DNA of 64,000 nucleotides, from positions 1,507,501 through 1,571,500 of the forward strand of contig NZ_CP042261.1 in NCBI RefSeq assembly GCF_007855645.1, read 5' to 3'. Made by a program: the position numbers and the translations under genes. Within the stretch, counting starts at the first letter, position 1; each line of letters starts with the position of its first letter. Below, in pieces: positions 39,397 to 49,774 of this stretch. Under the pieces are notes generated by a model. The model made no database searches. It was given only the letters and a program-made list of their open reading frames with translations, and had not been told where the DNA came from. The DNA is from Qingshengfaniella alkalisoli (lineage in GTDB: Bacteria; Pseudomonadota; Alphaproteobacteria; Rhodobacterales; Rhodobacteraceae).

Positions 39397-40639
39397 TCAA
39401 TGCGACATCAGCCCACGGAGGTAATCTTCCTTGGTATAGACCGGTGTCGCACTCCAATCTTCAGGATACCCCAGAACCGGCGCGGCCACCAGCAGATCAC
39501 CTTTCCAAACTGCAGGCGTTGCGATTGCCGAATGAAGCGGTAGCCCAGAAGCTCGCCAATCCGGGGAAATCGGCAAGGCCTACTTCTCCAACCGGCTTCA
39601 CCTCGATTCGTTCCAACGGTCCTGAAATCCGCCACCGCCCATCCCAAATTGCTTCTGGAACCACTCTGGCGTCAGGTGCCGCAGCGGCTTCGCGCGTGAT
39701 CCGCCAAGTCTTGCCAGGTGAAAGCACGCAGCCGTGTAGCGTCGCACGTTTTCCCGCGGTCAACCCTGCTTCGATTTCTCGTAGCGTCGACAGACGAGGA
39801 CGATAGCTGGTGTCGGAAACCAGCTTCAGCGCCCCCGAAAGCAGTCGCCACCGAATCTCTGCGGGTTGAACCATCAACTGCGCCGCATCGAACACCACAT
39901 CGCCCAAATGGACCTCGGCAATACGCTCCGCGACCGAATTGGCCATATAGCTCAAGGCCTCACGCGCCAATGACATGCGCTCGGCGGTCTGTGACAAGGT
40001 CGCAGTATCCAGCCCAAGCTTTGCGAGTTCAGGCATCGACGAACGCATCTTGATACGGTCGAAATGCGGATTGTTGTTGCTGGGATCATCGAGCCAGTCC
40101 ACGCCCCGTGCGGTAAGATCGTCTCGCAATTCCGCGCGGCTAATTCCCAGCAGTGGGCGTAGCCACATCACCCCCAAGCCGCCGTCCCGGCGCTCAGACA
40201 TTGCCGCCAGCCCGTCAACACCAGACCCACGCGCCAAGCGCAAAAGGAATGTCTCCGCCTGATCATCCTGTGTGTGCCCGATCATGACGCTATCCAACCG
40301 ATGCGCTACCGCCCAATCCGCCAGCAACGCATATCGGGCTTCGCGGGCGCGGGCTTGCAGGTTGCTGCCGCCCTCGGCCCGATCCCATTCCAGCGTCTCG
40401 TGCGGGAGCCCCAACTCCGCACAAAGGGCCGCAACCTGCACCGCCTCCTGCGCCGATTCGGTCCGTAACCGATGATCCACGGTGGCCGCATACAGTCCGA
40501 CGCCATTTCGTCGCGCCCAATCCTTCGCCAAGATCAACAGGGCGGTGGAATCACTTCCGCCCGACACCGCGACTCCAAGTGCGGCGGGGGAAGAACCGGC
40601 CAAACAACGCTGCATGGCCTGCGCAAACCTGTCTGCCAA
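39397..40639 (-). CDS. tilS: tRNA(Ile)-lysidine synthase, interrupted by a +1 frameshift
   Basis: TilS modifies the C34 of tRNA-Ile(CAU) to lysidine so that it reads AUA. The P-loop VSGGSDSTALL is at the N-terminus, and the ATPase core to about residue 350 is intact. The zero-frame ends at a TGA at 39497 (380 residues) with an unrelated tail. After the G-run at 39563-39566 (plus strand), the next frame encodes PDWRASGLP, ATPAVWKGD and VAAPVLGYPEDW, ending at 39397, which is the normal TilS C-terminus. Removing one base of the four restores a 413-residue protein. The start is TTG at 40639 with a weak site. It may be a sequencing error, a real mutation or a programmed shift. Confidence 0.85.
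39563..39566 (-). other. Frameshift site in tilS
   Basis: Four G on the plus strand (four C in the coding sense). Reading GAT TTC CCG GAT TGG, with three C, joins the two parts of tilS in one frame as ADFPDW. Confidence 0.8.
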
Positions 40640-40641
40640 TG

Positions 40642-41466
40642 TCAGGGGCAGCTCATCCCCCCAAGGCGTTCCGATGCGCGAGGCGCTGCCGCGGTATCCG
40701 GATAACGTTCTTTGACCTGACCTAAAGTCACGCAGGCTTCGCGTGTTTCGCCCAGATCGGACAATGAACGGCCCAGTTGAAACAACGCATCCGCCGCCAG
40801 CCCCGGATTGGCATTTTCCGCCAACGAGAAGCTTTCCAGATAGGCGCGACCGGCATTCGCCACATCGCCCACTTCGCGCAAGGCATTGCCGCGATAGAAC
40901 TGTGCCTCGGCGGCCAGCGGGCTTCGGGGATAGTTGTCTACGAAACTCGTCAGCGCCGCCAGCGCGTCGGCAGGGGTACCCTTGTCGACCAGGCCTAGCG
41001 CAGCTTCGAAATCCGATTTCTCGTTCATCGCAAGCTGCGGCTCATTCGACGGTGCTGGCTGAGGAACAGCAACTGCCGGTGCGCTGTTCTCACCACCTAG
41101 TGGCGTCGTCTCACCGAGTTGCCCCAGATCACCGCCTTCCAATTCCGTCAGACGAAACTCCAGATCGGAGATCCGGTTCGTCCCGTCATCGACCACGCGA
41201 TTGATCCGGTTCTCCAATTCCTCGGCTTTGGACGTCATCCGGCGCACTTCGGTTTCCAACCCATCCAGACGCTCAAGCGGCCCTGAGCCGGCGGGCAGGT
41301 TTGATACACCGCCGGTCGTGGATAATTCACGCTTCAGTTTCTGTAACTCGACCGACAGGACCGTCAATTCTTGACGAATATCCGCCAGCGTCGCATCACG
41401 GTCCTGAGCCGCCGCTGTCAGCGGCAGCGCTACTGCGACCGCAAGAAGAACGGCCCGAAAACTCAC
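40642..41466 (-). CDS. cpoB: Cell-division coordinator CpoB/YbgF
   Basis: A 274-residue periplasmic protein. A signal peptide is followed by a coiled coil (about 25-110, with RQELTVLSVELQKLKREL and RRMTSKAEELENRI), a proline-rich linker and TPR repeats (about 160-270, ALGLVDKGTPADALAALTSF, YRGNALREVGD). It links Tol-Pal to peptidoglycan synthesis at division. The GTG at 41466 overlaps the pal stop (GTGA). It is the last Tol gene before tilS. Confidence 0.9.
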   Translation of the reverse strand: MSFRAVLLAVAVALPLTAAAQDRDATLADIRQELTVLSVELQKLKRELSTTGGVSNLPAGSGPLERLDGLETEVRRMTSKAEELENRINRVVDDGTNRISDLEFRLTELEGGDLGQLGETTPLGGENSAPAVAVPQPAPSNEPQLAMNEKSDFEAALGLVDKGTPADALAALTSFVDNYPRSPLAAEAQFYRGNALREVGDVANAGRAYLESFSLAENANPGLAADALFQLGRSLSDLGETREACVTLGQVKERYPDTAAAPRASERLGGMSCP

Positions 41467-41972
41467 GATCCGGCCCCGAGCGACAGCACGGTCACCGCGC
41501 GGCGGTTCTTGGCATAGCAGGCTTCTTCGGAACATATCTCAAGCGGGCGTTCCTTGCCGTAGCTGATCGTCTTCAGACGGCTTGGCGCAACGCCTTGGGT
41601 CACCAGATATTCCTGCACCGCATTGGCACGACGGGCACCGAGCGCGATGTTATATTCGCGCGTGCCCTGTTCATCAGCATGGCCTTCAATTGTCGCGTTG
41701 TAGCTTCCATTGGTCATCAGCCACCGCGCCTGTTCGGCCAGCGTCGCGCGTGCGGCCGGGTTCAGCGTGCTTTCATCGACCGAAAAAAGAACGCGATCCC
41801 CAACCGCCTGCTGGAAATACTCGGGCGAACGCGGGTCACCATAAGCGCCCGACCCATAAGCCCCGTTGGCCCCATAGGCACCGGGTTCATTGCCCTGACC
41901 AAAACGAGAATTGCTGCAAGCCGAAACCGCAAGCGCGGCGAGAAAAAGAATGGCGGTGGTCTTACGGTTCAT
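41463..41972 (-). CDS. pal: Peptidoglycan-associated lipoprotein Pal
   Basis: A 169-residue lipoprotein. The lipobox is LAVSAC with the lipidated Cys near residue 19. A Gly/Ala/Tyr-rich linker follows, then an OmpA-like domain with GHADEQGTREYNIALGARRA, which binds diaminopimelate of peptidoglycan. It anchors the outer membrane to the wall. It has an extra disulfide-like pair (CSEEAC) near the C-terminus. Confidence 0.95.
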   Translation of the reverse strand: MNRKTTAILFLAALAVSACSNSRFGQGNEPGAYGANGAYGSGAYGDPRSPEYFQQAVGDRVLFSVDESTLNPAARATLAEQARWLMTNGSYNATIEGHADEQGTREYNIALGARRANAVQEYLVTQGVAPSRLKTISYGKERPLEICSEEACYAKNRRAVTVLSLGAGS

Positions 41973-42047
41973 GTTTCGCCTCTGCGAAGAGTTATGACGG
42001 TTTCGGCACGCACGCTATCAGCCTTCACGCCGGTTGGGAATGCGTCG

Positions 42048-43378
42048 TCAATCAAGAAGCGGCGACCAAGCGGGGTCGGATGCCGCGCCCGGTGTTGATA
42101 CACGCTTCAGGTTGCGACCGGTTATGTCTACGGAATAAAGTGCAGTGTTGCCCTGCGATCCAGGTGTCTCGCGCGAGAACATCACGACGCGGCCGTTGGG
42201 TGCCCATGTCGGGCCTTCATCCAGAAATGACGCGGTCAGCAGGCGTTCTTCGCTGCCATCCGGACGCATGACCCCGATATGAAACCGCCCCTGATTCTGC
42301 TTTGTGAAGGCGATCAGATCACCGCGCGGCGACCAGACCGGCGTGCCATAGCGCCCCTCGCCAAAGCTGATCCGCTGGGCCTCGCCTCCTGCTGCCGGCA
42401 TCACGTAAAGCTGCGGACTACCGGATCGGTCGCTCTCGAAGACGATCCGGTCCCCTTCTGGCGAATAGCTGGGTGAAGTATCGATGGATGGCGAACTGGT
42501 CAATTGCCGCGCGCCGCCTCCATTGATCCCCTGCACGAACAGATCCGTGTTGCCGCTGTTACTTTGCGAGAACAGCACGGACGACCCATCAGGGGAAAAG
42601 CGTGGTGAGAAGGTCATCGGTCCGCTCTGCGCCCCGAGCGCCCGTGACTGGAGCGTACTCGTGTCCAGGATATAGATGCGCGGCTCACCACTGGCGTAAG
42701 AGGTGTAGACCACCTTTGAACCGTCACGCGAAATACGCGGAGCCAGAACGATCGAACTGCTGTCGGTCAGATAGCTCAAATTGGCGCCGTCATAATCCAT
42801 CACAGCCAGACGCTTTTGGCGCGCGTCTTTTGGCCCCGCCTCGGAGACGAAGATAACGCGGCTGTCGAAATAGCCGCCCTCGCCCGTAATCCGGCTGTAG
42901 ACGGCATCCGCGACCTTGTGTGCCATGCGCCGCCAGCTTCCGGTTGATCCCCCGAATTGCAACCCATCGCCTAGCGGAACTTCCGAAAACACGTCGAACA
43001 GCCGGAATTTTACACTCAGATTTTCGTCGGACCGCGTGACCTCGCCTGTAACGACACCTTGTGCATTGATTGCCTTCCAGTCGGCGTATTGCAGCGGCGC
43101 ATTGAAATCAGATACCTGCGAGATGAACGCCTGCTGGTCGATCGCACGGAACAGGCCACTACCTTCCAGATCGTCAATGATGACTTGCGTGATGTCCCGC
43201 GCGAACTGTGCCGCGTCACCGCTTCCGGATACAAAGGGCGTAATGGCAATGGGCAGCGGTTCGATCACACCTTCGGTAATCTCGATCCGCAACGGCCCCT
43301 GGCCCTGCGCCACCCCCGTAACAGGAGACAACCCTGCAAGAAGGATCGCCGAAATCTTCGCTAACCGTCCGAAAACGT

Positions 43379-43382
<4 letters not shown>
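42048..43382 (-). CDS. tolB: Tol-Pal system periplasmic beta-propeller TolB
   Basis: A 444-residue protein with a signal peptide, an N-terminal alpha/beta domain (about 30-160) and a six-blade propeller of WD40-like repeats such as [30 protein letters not shown] and [13 protein letters not shown]. It binds Pal and TolA. The start overlaps the tolA stop (ATGA). Confidence 0.96.
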
Positions 43383-44515
<1,133 letters not shown>

Positions 44516-44529
44516 TTGGCCCTCGATTT

Positions 44530-45006
44530 CTAACCGTTGCCGTCGAGCGTGGGGCCGCCCGGCTCGGTCACCAGACCGATCTTGTTGAAACCAGCCGCGT
44601 TCAGCGCGCCCATCACCTGCATCACACGCTCATAAGGGATCGACCCGTCCGCACGCAGGAACAACTGATCGTTGCTGCGTTCTTCCATGATCGCCCGAAG
44701 ACGGGTGACCAATGCATCCGAGGCAACCTCCGTCGTCTGGATCATCACGCGACCGTCTTCGGCGAGCGTGATGGTCAGCGGTTCTTCATCTTGCGTGGGC
44801 AATGGAGTCGCCGCCGTTTCCGGCAGCTGGATCGGAACACCTACCGTCATCAGCGGGGCGGCCACCATGAACACGACCAGCAAAACCAGCATCACATCCA
44901 CGAAGGGTGTGACATTGATCTCGCTCATTGCCTGCGCTTGCACGCGTGACCGCCGGCGCGACCTGCGACCGCCACCTTGCTGCTGTGGTTTGACGGAAGC
45001 ACCCAT
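44530..45006 (-). CDS. tolR: Biopolymer transport protein TolR
   Basis: A 158-residue ExbD/TolR protein. After a basic start ([10 protein letters not shown]) comes the motif [20 protein letters not shown], with the conserved Asp in the membrane helix needed for proton use. A periplasmic domain follows. It lies one base after tolQ. Confidence 0.94.
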   Translation of the reverse strand: MGASVKPQQQGGGRRSRRRSRVQAQAMSEINVTPFVDVMLVLLVVFMVAAPLMTVGVPIQLPETAATPLPTQDEEPLTITLAEDGRVMIQTTEVASDALVTRLRAIMEERSNDQLFLRADGSIPYERVMQVMGALNAAGFNKIGLVTEPGGPTLDGNG

Positions 45007-45007
45007 G

Positions 45008-45679
45008 TCAGTCGTCCAGTTCTCGCGACAGAAGCGTCGAGAATTCGTCGGCGAAGGCTTCGTATTCTCCGACGATCCGCGCGCTGTCAGATGACAGCTT
45101 GTTGTAGAATATCACCGCCGGGATCGCGGCCAGAAGGCCAAGTGCCGTGGCAAACAGCGCCTCCGAAATACCTGGCGCAACGACCGCGAGGCTTGTGTTC
45201 TGCTGCAGCGCGATCTGCTCGAAGCTGTGCATGATGCCCCAGACCGTGCCGAACAGCCCGACGAATGGCGCCGTGGACCCAACGGTGGCCAAGAAGGACA
45301 GCCCGCTGGTCAAGCGCTCGGTTTCCTTGGCAATGGCGACATCCATGGTCCGGTCAATGCGCGACGTGGCACCCGGGATAAACCCGCCATCACCGCGAAA
45401 GGAGCGGTTGAATTCATCCATCCCCGCCACGAAAATGCGCTCTGACGCCCCGCGCGGCTTACCGCCGATGTCCTGATAGAGACGGTCCAGCGGCTCACCC
45501 GACCAGAAGGCACGATCAAACCGCGCCGCGCGACGTTTCGCCCTGCGGTAGGTAAGGTGCTTCTGGATAATGATGGCCCATGCCCAGACCGATGCGGCGA
45601 ACAGCATCAGCATCACCAGCTTCACGGTCAGTGTCGCACGGGCGAAAAGCGCCCAGAATGAGAAATCGATGGGGTCCAT
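45008..45679 (-). CDS. tolQ: Biopolymer transport protein TolQ
   Basis: A 223-residue MotA/TolQ/ExbB proton-channel protein with three helices (about 19-39, 128-150 and 165-187). The FLATVGSTAPFVGLFGTVWGIM helix and AIPAVIFYN are typical. Five or so copies with TolR form the motor. It starts 88 bases after ybgC. Confidence 0.95.
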   Translation of the reverse strand: MDPIDFSFWALFARATLTVKLVMLMLFAASVWAWAIIIQKHLTYRRAKRRAARFDRAFWSGEPLDRLYQDIGGKPRGASERIFVAGMDEFNRSFRGDGGFIPGATSRIDRTMDVAIAKETERLTSGLSFLATVGSTAPFVGLFGTVWGIMHSFEQIALQQNTSLAVVAPGISEALFATALGLLAAIPAVIFYNKLSSDSARIVGEYEAFADEFSTLLSRELDD

Positions 45680-45767
45680 AACTCTGCCTGTATTTCCAGC
45701 CGTTCAGCGGCGGCTCTTTTGCAGCCGATTCTATAGCAAAGCCAAGCCCGATGCTATGACAACCGCG

Positions 45768-46178
45768 TTACCTGACCCAACGCGGCAAAGACTCGCGAAG
45801 CGACGCCGGCAAGCGTGCGGGCCGCCCATCGGCACGCAGGCACACCAACTCGACGATCGCGGAGAACAAAAGCCTATCGTCGCGCTTGACGTCTTGCTGC
45901 AGCGTGATCCGGGCGCCGGACTGCGCGGCCACTGTCGTCTCAACCGCCAACGCATCGTCGAACCGCGCGGGTGTGACGTAATCCGCCTCTACCCGCCGCA
46001 CGGCAAACACCAACCCGTCGTCCTGCTTCATTTGCGCCTGATCCAACCCAGCATCGCGGATCATCTCGCTGCGGGCGCGCTCGATGAATTTCAGATAGTT
46101 CGCGTAGTAGACGATTCCCGCAAGGTCCGTGTCCTCATAATAGACTCGGCAATGAAACAGGTGCGGCCGGGCGCTCAC
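45768..46178 (-). CDS. ybgC: Acyl-CoA thioesterase YbgC
   Basis: A 136-residue hot-dog-fold thioesterase with YYEDTDLAGIVYYANYLKFIERARSE, where the Asp of EDTD is the catalytic residue. The gene sits at the head of tol clusters in many proteobacteria. The start is GTG at 46178, overlapping the stop of the upstream hypothetical gene (GTGA). Confidence 0.93.
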   Translation of the reverse strand: MSARPHLFHCRVYYEDTDLAGIVYYANYLKFIERARSEMIRDAGLDQAQMKQDDGLVFAVRRVEADYVTPARFDDALAVETTVAAQSGARITLQQDVKRDDRLLFSAIVELVCLRADGRPARLPASLRESLPRWVR

Positions 46179-46822
46179 GCGTTTTTCTCCTGCGGTGCCA
46201 TCTGGCTGACACGCGCATAAACCCGTAGCGCGTGGGTCGGATCATCGGCGACGGCAGGCAGGACCGGATCATAGGCGGCATTGATCACGGCACCAATGTC
46301 GGGTTGCAGGACCGTTTGACCCGAATCAGGTAACACCGCCAATGGCGACCGGTCGGAAAAAGCCACATCCGACCACAACAGCATCGATTGCGCCGCCTGC
46401 GCGAGAGCGATGTCTTCGGCCGGAAGTGTCGACATGGTGGGCGACATCCGCACGAAGACGAAGCAAGCTCGAATCGCGCCATTCTCGTCAAATCGAAACA
46501 GGCGGTACTGGCTGGCGTCAGCCTTTTCCAGGCGCTGCACTTGCCCGGCAAGATCAGGGACCAACTTGTCGAGATCGGGTGTCTCGGTTAGTTCGGCCCA
46601 TTCGTTGAAGAAGAATATCATCAGATTGACGCCGAGTTCCGCATCGGTTTCTACGATCTCCAGACCAGCCAGATGCGCGACCGCCTCCACTGCACCCTTC
46701 ACGATGGACAACGTTTCGTCCTGAACCCCGAACACCACCGGGGCGATCGGACGCCCCCACCGCGCGAAGGCGTAGCTGCCGTCGCTGCGGGTAAACATCG
46801 CGCGGATATCGTCGGGTGTCAT
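46175..46822 (-). CDS. Conserved-looking protein of unknown function
   Basis: A 215-residue soluble protein starting MTPDDIRAMFTRSDGSYAFARW. Strings such as RWGRPIAPVVFGV, GVNLMIFFFNEW and GQTVLQPDIGAVINAAYDP look like a folded domain; no signal peptide or membrane segment is seen. The ATG at 46822 has GAGG seven bases upstream. It lies between ruvB and ybgC and overlaps ybgC, so it is probably expressed with the tol genes. I cannot assign a family. Confidence 0.75.
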   Translation of the reverse strand: MTPDDIRAMFTRSDGSYAFARWGRPIAPVVFGVQDETLSIVKGAVEAVAHLAGLEIVETDAELGVNLMIFFFNEWAELTETPDLDKLVPDLAGQVQRLEKADASQYRLFRFDENGAIRACFVFVRMSPTMSTLPAEDIALAQAAQSMLLWSDVAFSDRSPLAVLPDSGQTVLQPDIGAVINAAYDPVLPAVADDPTHALRVYARVSQMAPQEKNA

Positions 46823-46882
46823 ATCTGGACCTCGCATCTTGCGCGGGCGCTCTAGCAAAGTGACGAACCAGTGGCCAGCGCT

Positions 46883-47920
46883 TCAATCCTCGAACAGCGT
46901 GCCTTGATCCGTTCCGGGTCGTGGCGCGGCAAGTCCCAGATGGGTCCACGCCTTGTGCCCCAGCATCCGTCCGCGCGGCGTGCGCTGGATCAGACCCTGT
47001 TGTAGCAAGAAGGGCTCAATCACCTCTTCCAGAGCATCCCTGCTCTCCGAAAGCGCGGCGGCAATGGTTTCGATGCCCACGGGGCCGCCACCATAATTCT
47101 CGGCCAGAAGCAGCATGTACCTCCGGTCTGCTCCATCCAGCCCCAACTGGTCGACACCGAGTCGTGTCAGCGCCGAGTCCGCCAGTTCCCGCGTGATCTT
47201 CCCATCGCCTTCGACCACGGCAAAATCAACAACGCGACGCAGCAAACGTCCGGCGATTCGGGGTGTACCACGCGCCCGGCGCGCGATCTCCAACGCACCG
47301 CCGTCATCAGCAGGCACGCCAAGCTTGCGCGCGCCGCGCGTGACAATCTGGTGCAACTCCTCGACCGTGTAGAACTGCAACCGCGTCGGGATTCCGAACC
47401 GGTCGCGCAGCGGCGTAGTCAGCAAACCCAGACGCGTCGTCGCACCCACAAGTGTAAATGGCTGCAAATCGATCCGCACGGTCCGCGCGGCGGGCCCTTC
47501 TCCGATCACCAGATCCAGCTCGAAATCCTCAAGCGCCGGATAGAGCACCTCTTCCACCACGGGATTGAGTCGGTGAATCTCGTCGATGAACAACACATCA
47601 CGCGCGTCGAGATTGGTCAGGATCGCGGCCAAATCACCAGCCTTGGCCAGGACCGGCCCAGATGTCATGCGAAAGTTCACGCCAAGCTCACGCGCGACAA
47701 TCTGCGCAAGCGTCGTCTTGCCCAGCCCCGGCGGTCCGTAGAACAGCGTGTGGTCCATCGCTTCGCCACGTTGACGTGCCGACTGCATGAAGATCTTGAG
47801 GTTCGCCCGCGCCTCGGCCTGACCGATGAATTCATCCAGCGCCTGCGGACGCAGCGCGCGATCTCGATCATCGGGTTGCTCTTCCGGGCTGAGCGTGAAA
47901 TCGGTCACAGGGCCATCCAT
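46883..47920 (-). CDS. ruvB: Holliday junction helicase motor RuvB
   Basis: A 345-residue AAA+ ATPase driving branch migration with RuvA. Walker A is GPPGLGKT, Walker B is [10 protein letters not shown], the arginine finger region is [18 protein letters not shown], and the C-terminal winged helix is [13 protein letters not shown]. It lies seven bases after ruvA. Confidence 0.97.
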   Translation of the reverse strand: MDGPVTDFTLSPEEQPDDRDRALRPQALDEFIGQAEARANLKIFMQSARQRGEAMDHTLFYGPPGLGKTTLAQIVARELGVNFRMTSGPVLAKAGDLAAILTNLDARDVLFIDEIHRLNPVVEEVLYPALEDFELDLVIGEGPAARTVRIDLQPFTLVGATTRLGLLTTPLRDRFGIPTRLQFYTVEELHQIVTRGARKLGVPADDGGALEIARRARGTPRIAGRLLRRVVDFAVVEGDGKITRELADSALTRLGVDQLGLDGADRRYMLLLAENYGGGPVGIETIAAALSESRDALEEVIEPFLLQQGLIQRTPRGRMLGHKAWTHLGLAAPRPGTDQGTLFED

Positions 47921-47927
47921 CCTTTGC

Positions 47928-48605
47928 TCACCCCGTCGGAGCCAGTCGTTTCAGGGCCAAGCGGATAAGTTCCGATGTCCCGGCGTCCGGCTCATCACGC
48001 GCGGCCTGGGCCACGGCAGTCGCCGCCTCGCCGGGGGTATAACCCAAATTCGCCAGAGCTGACAGCGCATCGGCCTGATCGGCGGCTCGGCTGGGTGCGA
48101 CCGGTTTTGGTTCATTCTCTACAACGGCTGCGTCGGAGCTTTCCGTCACGGGCAGAACAGCCGATGCCGTTGCGCTTTCATCCTGCCCCGCCATCGCCAT
48201 CACAGAAGGCGCCTTGTCTTTCAATTCATTTACAACACGTTGCGCGATCTTGGGTCCAATACCCGGCGCAGACTTCACCGACGCGGCATCGCCAAGCGCA
48301 ATTGCCCGCCCGACTCCTTCAGGACCCAGCACGCCGAGGATGGCCAAAGCAGCCTTCGCGCCGACGCCCTGAACAGACAGCAGCAACCGGTACCATTCCT
48401 TCTCCACCAGCGTCTGAAAGCCGTAGAGTTGCAGAAGGTCTTCACGCACCATCAAGTCGGTATAGAGCGATGCAAACCCGCCTTTCGCAGGCAGCGAGGC
48501 TATCGTGCGATCCGAGCAGTAGATGAGATAGCCAACCCCGCCCACATCGATCATTACGTGATCAAGTCCGCGATAGGCGAGTTGTCCCGAAATCCGTCCA
48601 ATCAT
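47928..48605 (-). CDS. ruvA: Holliday junction DNA-binding protein RuvA
   Basis: A 225-residue subunit that clamps the four-way junction. It has the OB fold ([13 protein letters not shown]), two helix-hairpin-helix motifs ([24 protein letters not shown]) and a C-terminal RuvB-binding domain after a variable acidic linker (about 145-175). The start overlaps the ruvC stop (ATGA). Confidence 0.96.
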   Translation of the reverse strand: MIGRISGQLAYRGLDHVMIDVGGVGYLIYCSDRTIASLPAKGGFASLYTDLMVREDLLQLYGFQTLVEKEWYRLLLSVQGVGAKAALAILGVLGPEGVGRAIALGDAASVKSAPGIGPKIAQRVVNELKDKAPSVMAMAGQDESATASAVLPVTESSDAAVVENEPKPVAPSRAADQADALSALANLGYTPGEAATAVAQAARDEPDAGTSELIRLALKRLAPTG

Positions 48606-49108
48606 GCAGATGCCCGACGCAAGGCCGCCTCCAAACGTCCGGAGTTCTGGATATGGAACGAATGGCAGATTGCTATTGCCAAGGCATCAGCCGCATCCGG
48701 CCCGTCCAGCACGGCTCCCGGCAATTGCAGCGACACCATATGGCTGACCTGTTCTTTGGCAGCGTGGCCGACGCCCACGACCGCCTTCTTCACGGAGTTG
48801 GGGGCGTACTCTCCCACCTCAAGTCCAGCCTGCGCAGGAACCAGCAGCGCGATGGCCCGTGCCTGCCCCAGCTTCAAGGTACCCGCCGAATCACGATTCA
48901 CAAAGGTCTGCTCGACGGCGGCATGATCGGGTGAAAACCGATTGAGCACATCCGTCAGTTGCTCATGCAGCGCCAGCAGCCGAACCGCCAGTGCACCGCC
49001 TCCGGACAGGCAGGTGCCATTCCCGACATGGGACATACGACCGCCGGACACATCTATGATGCCCCATCCGAGACGTCGCAGCCCGGGATCAATGCCCATT
49101 ATACGCAT
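48602..49108 (-). CDS. ruvC: Holliday junction resolvase RuvC
   Basis: A 168-residue endonuclease. Acidic catalytic residues are in [13 protein letters not shown] (D), AVEQTFV (E) and DAADALAIA (two D). It cuts the junctions branch-migrated by RuvAB. The ATG at 49108 gives MRIMGIDPG; a longer frame to 49192 has no support. A LexA-like site lies 46 bases upstream. Confidence 0.96.
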   Translation of the reverse strand: MRIMGIDPGLRRLGWGIIDVSGGRMSHVGNGTCLSGGGALAVRLLALHEQLTDVLNRFSPDHAAVEQTFVNRDSAGTLKLGQARAIALLVPAQAGLEVGEYAPNSVKKAVVGVGHAAKEQVSHMVSLQLPGAVLDGPDAADALAIAICHSFHIQNSGRLEAALRRASA

Positions 49109-49153
49109 GTTTCGCCTGCTCTTGTCGCTTTTCCTTGCGCTAGCACGGAAGGA

Positions 49154-49168
49154 GAACATTTGCAAAAC
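49154..49168 (-). promoter_or_regulatory. Candidate LexA operator upstream of ruvC
   Basis: GAACATTTGCAAAAC matches the alphaproteobacterial GAAC-N7-GAAC pattern with one mismatch (A for G in the second half). ruvCAB is a frequent LexA target in this class. Confidence 0.4.
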
Positions 49169-49309
49169 AGAATGCACATCCGCCACAAACACCGGACAGA
49201 GCCATGCATCTGCGGCAATTCGCCCTCCGTGACGCTACGGCGTTCAGTCCGGACACCCCTTGAACGCGCTGAATTACTTGCATCGCGTTATTTACAAGGG
49301 AGTTTTGCC

Positions 49310-49384
49310 ATGCATCCAGCGCAAGACCGGATTGCAAATTCGTTCGTTGTGACAGCGTCAGCGAGGGACTATCTGCCTCCGTGA
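49310..49384 (+). CDS. Short leader-type ORF upstream of the DUF1127 gene, 24 residues
   Basis: An ATG at 49310 has AAGGGAG seven bases upstream, one of the best ribosome sites in the window, and opens a 24-codon frame that starts MHPAQDRIANSF and stops at 49384. It lies 63 bases before the DUF1127 start. It has no membrane segment and no run of one amino acid that would mark a classic attenuator. Whether it is translated for its product or for control is unknown. Confidence 0.4.
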   Translation: MHPAQDRIANSFVVTASARDYLPP

Positions 49385-49447
49385 AGACGAAACGATGCTG
49401 CATCTGCACAATGTTTCGCCAAGTTGAGAATTACGAGGAAAACAAAC

Positions 49448-49657
49448 ATGGCTACCCTTGACACAACTCCGGTTATCAACGCCGCACCTGAATTCAACCG
49501 CAACCCGTTCGCACGTCTGATCGACGCTGTAATTGCATGGAACCAGACCCGCGTTACCCGTGACGCTCTGTCCCGTCTGAACGACCGCGAACTGGCTGAC
49601 ATCGGCCTGAGCCGCAGTGACATCGAATACGTTGCACGTCACGGCCGCCAAGGCTGA
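49448..49657 (+). CDS. DUF1127 small protein
   Basis: A 69-residue protein ending with the DUF1127 signature: WNQTRVTRDALSRLNDRELADIGLSRSDIEYVARHG. Short DUF1127 proteins bind RNA or take part in stress and phosphate responses in alphaproteobacteria; in Rhodobacter sphaeroides the related RSP_6037 (CcaF1) precedes the CcsR RNAs. GAGG lies upstream of the ATG. A C-rich hairpin RNA and a strong terminator follow at once. Confidence 0.85.
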   Translation: MATLDTTPVINAAPEFNRNPFARLIDAVIAWNQTRVTRDALSRLNDRELADIGLSRSDIEYVARHGRQG

Positions 49658-49734
49658 ATATATGCTTCACGACTCCCTCCCTCGCGTGAAGCGAGACGGC
49701 CGCCAGATTTGATCTGAGCGGCCGTTTCTCTTTT
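49658..49734 (+). ncRNA. CcsR/cuckoo-like hairpin RNA downstream of the DUF1127 gene
   Basis: GCTTCACG (49664-49671) pairs perfectly with CGTGAAGC (49685-49692). The exposed 13-base loop contains CTCCCTCCC, an anti-Shine-Dalgarno-like sequence. R. sphaeroides CcsR1-4 are hairpins with CCUCCUCCC loops that follow a DUF1127 gene and share its transcript; the broader group is called cuckoo RNAs. Here there is a single copy, then a terminator. It is probably processed from the mRNA. Homology is by pattern and position. Confidence 0.65.
49696..49734 (+). terminator. Rho-independent terminator of the DUF1127/sRNA transcript
   Basis: ACGGCCGC (49696-49703) pairs with GCGGCCGT (49718-49725); an inner CAGAT/ATCTG adds five pairs with one bulged A. 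TTCTCTTTT follows. Confidence 0.9.
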
Positions 49735-49774
49735 ATGGGGGACCGGCCCGGCGACTGGCCGCGGTCTTCGGAAA

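Noticed and set aside
39408-39647. A 79-codon minus-strand frame at the end of tilS
   Set aside because: It is the third frame of tilS, neither the upstream frame nor the one carrying the true C-terminus; no conserved pattern.
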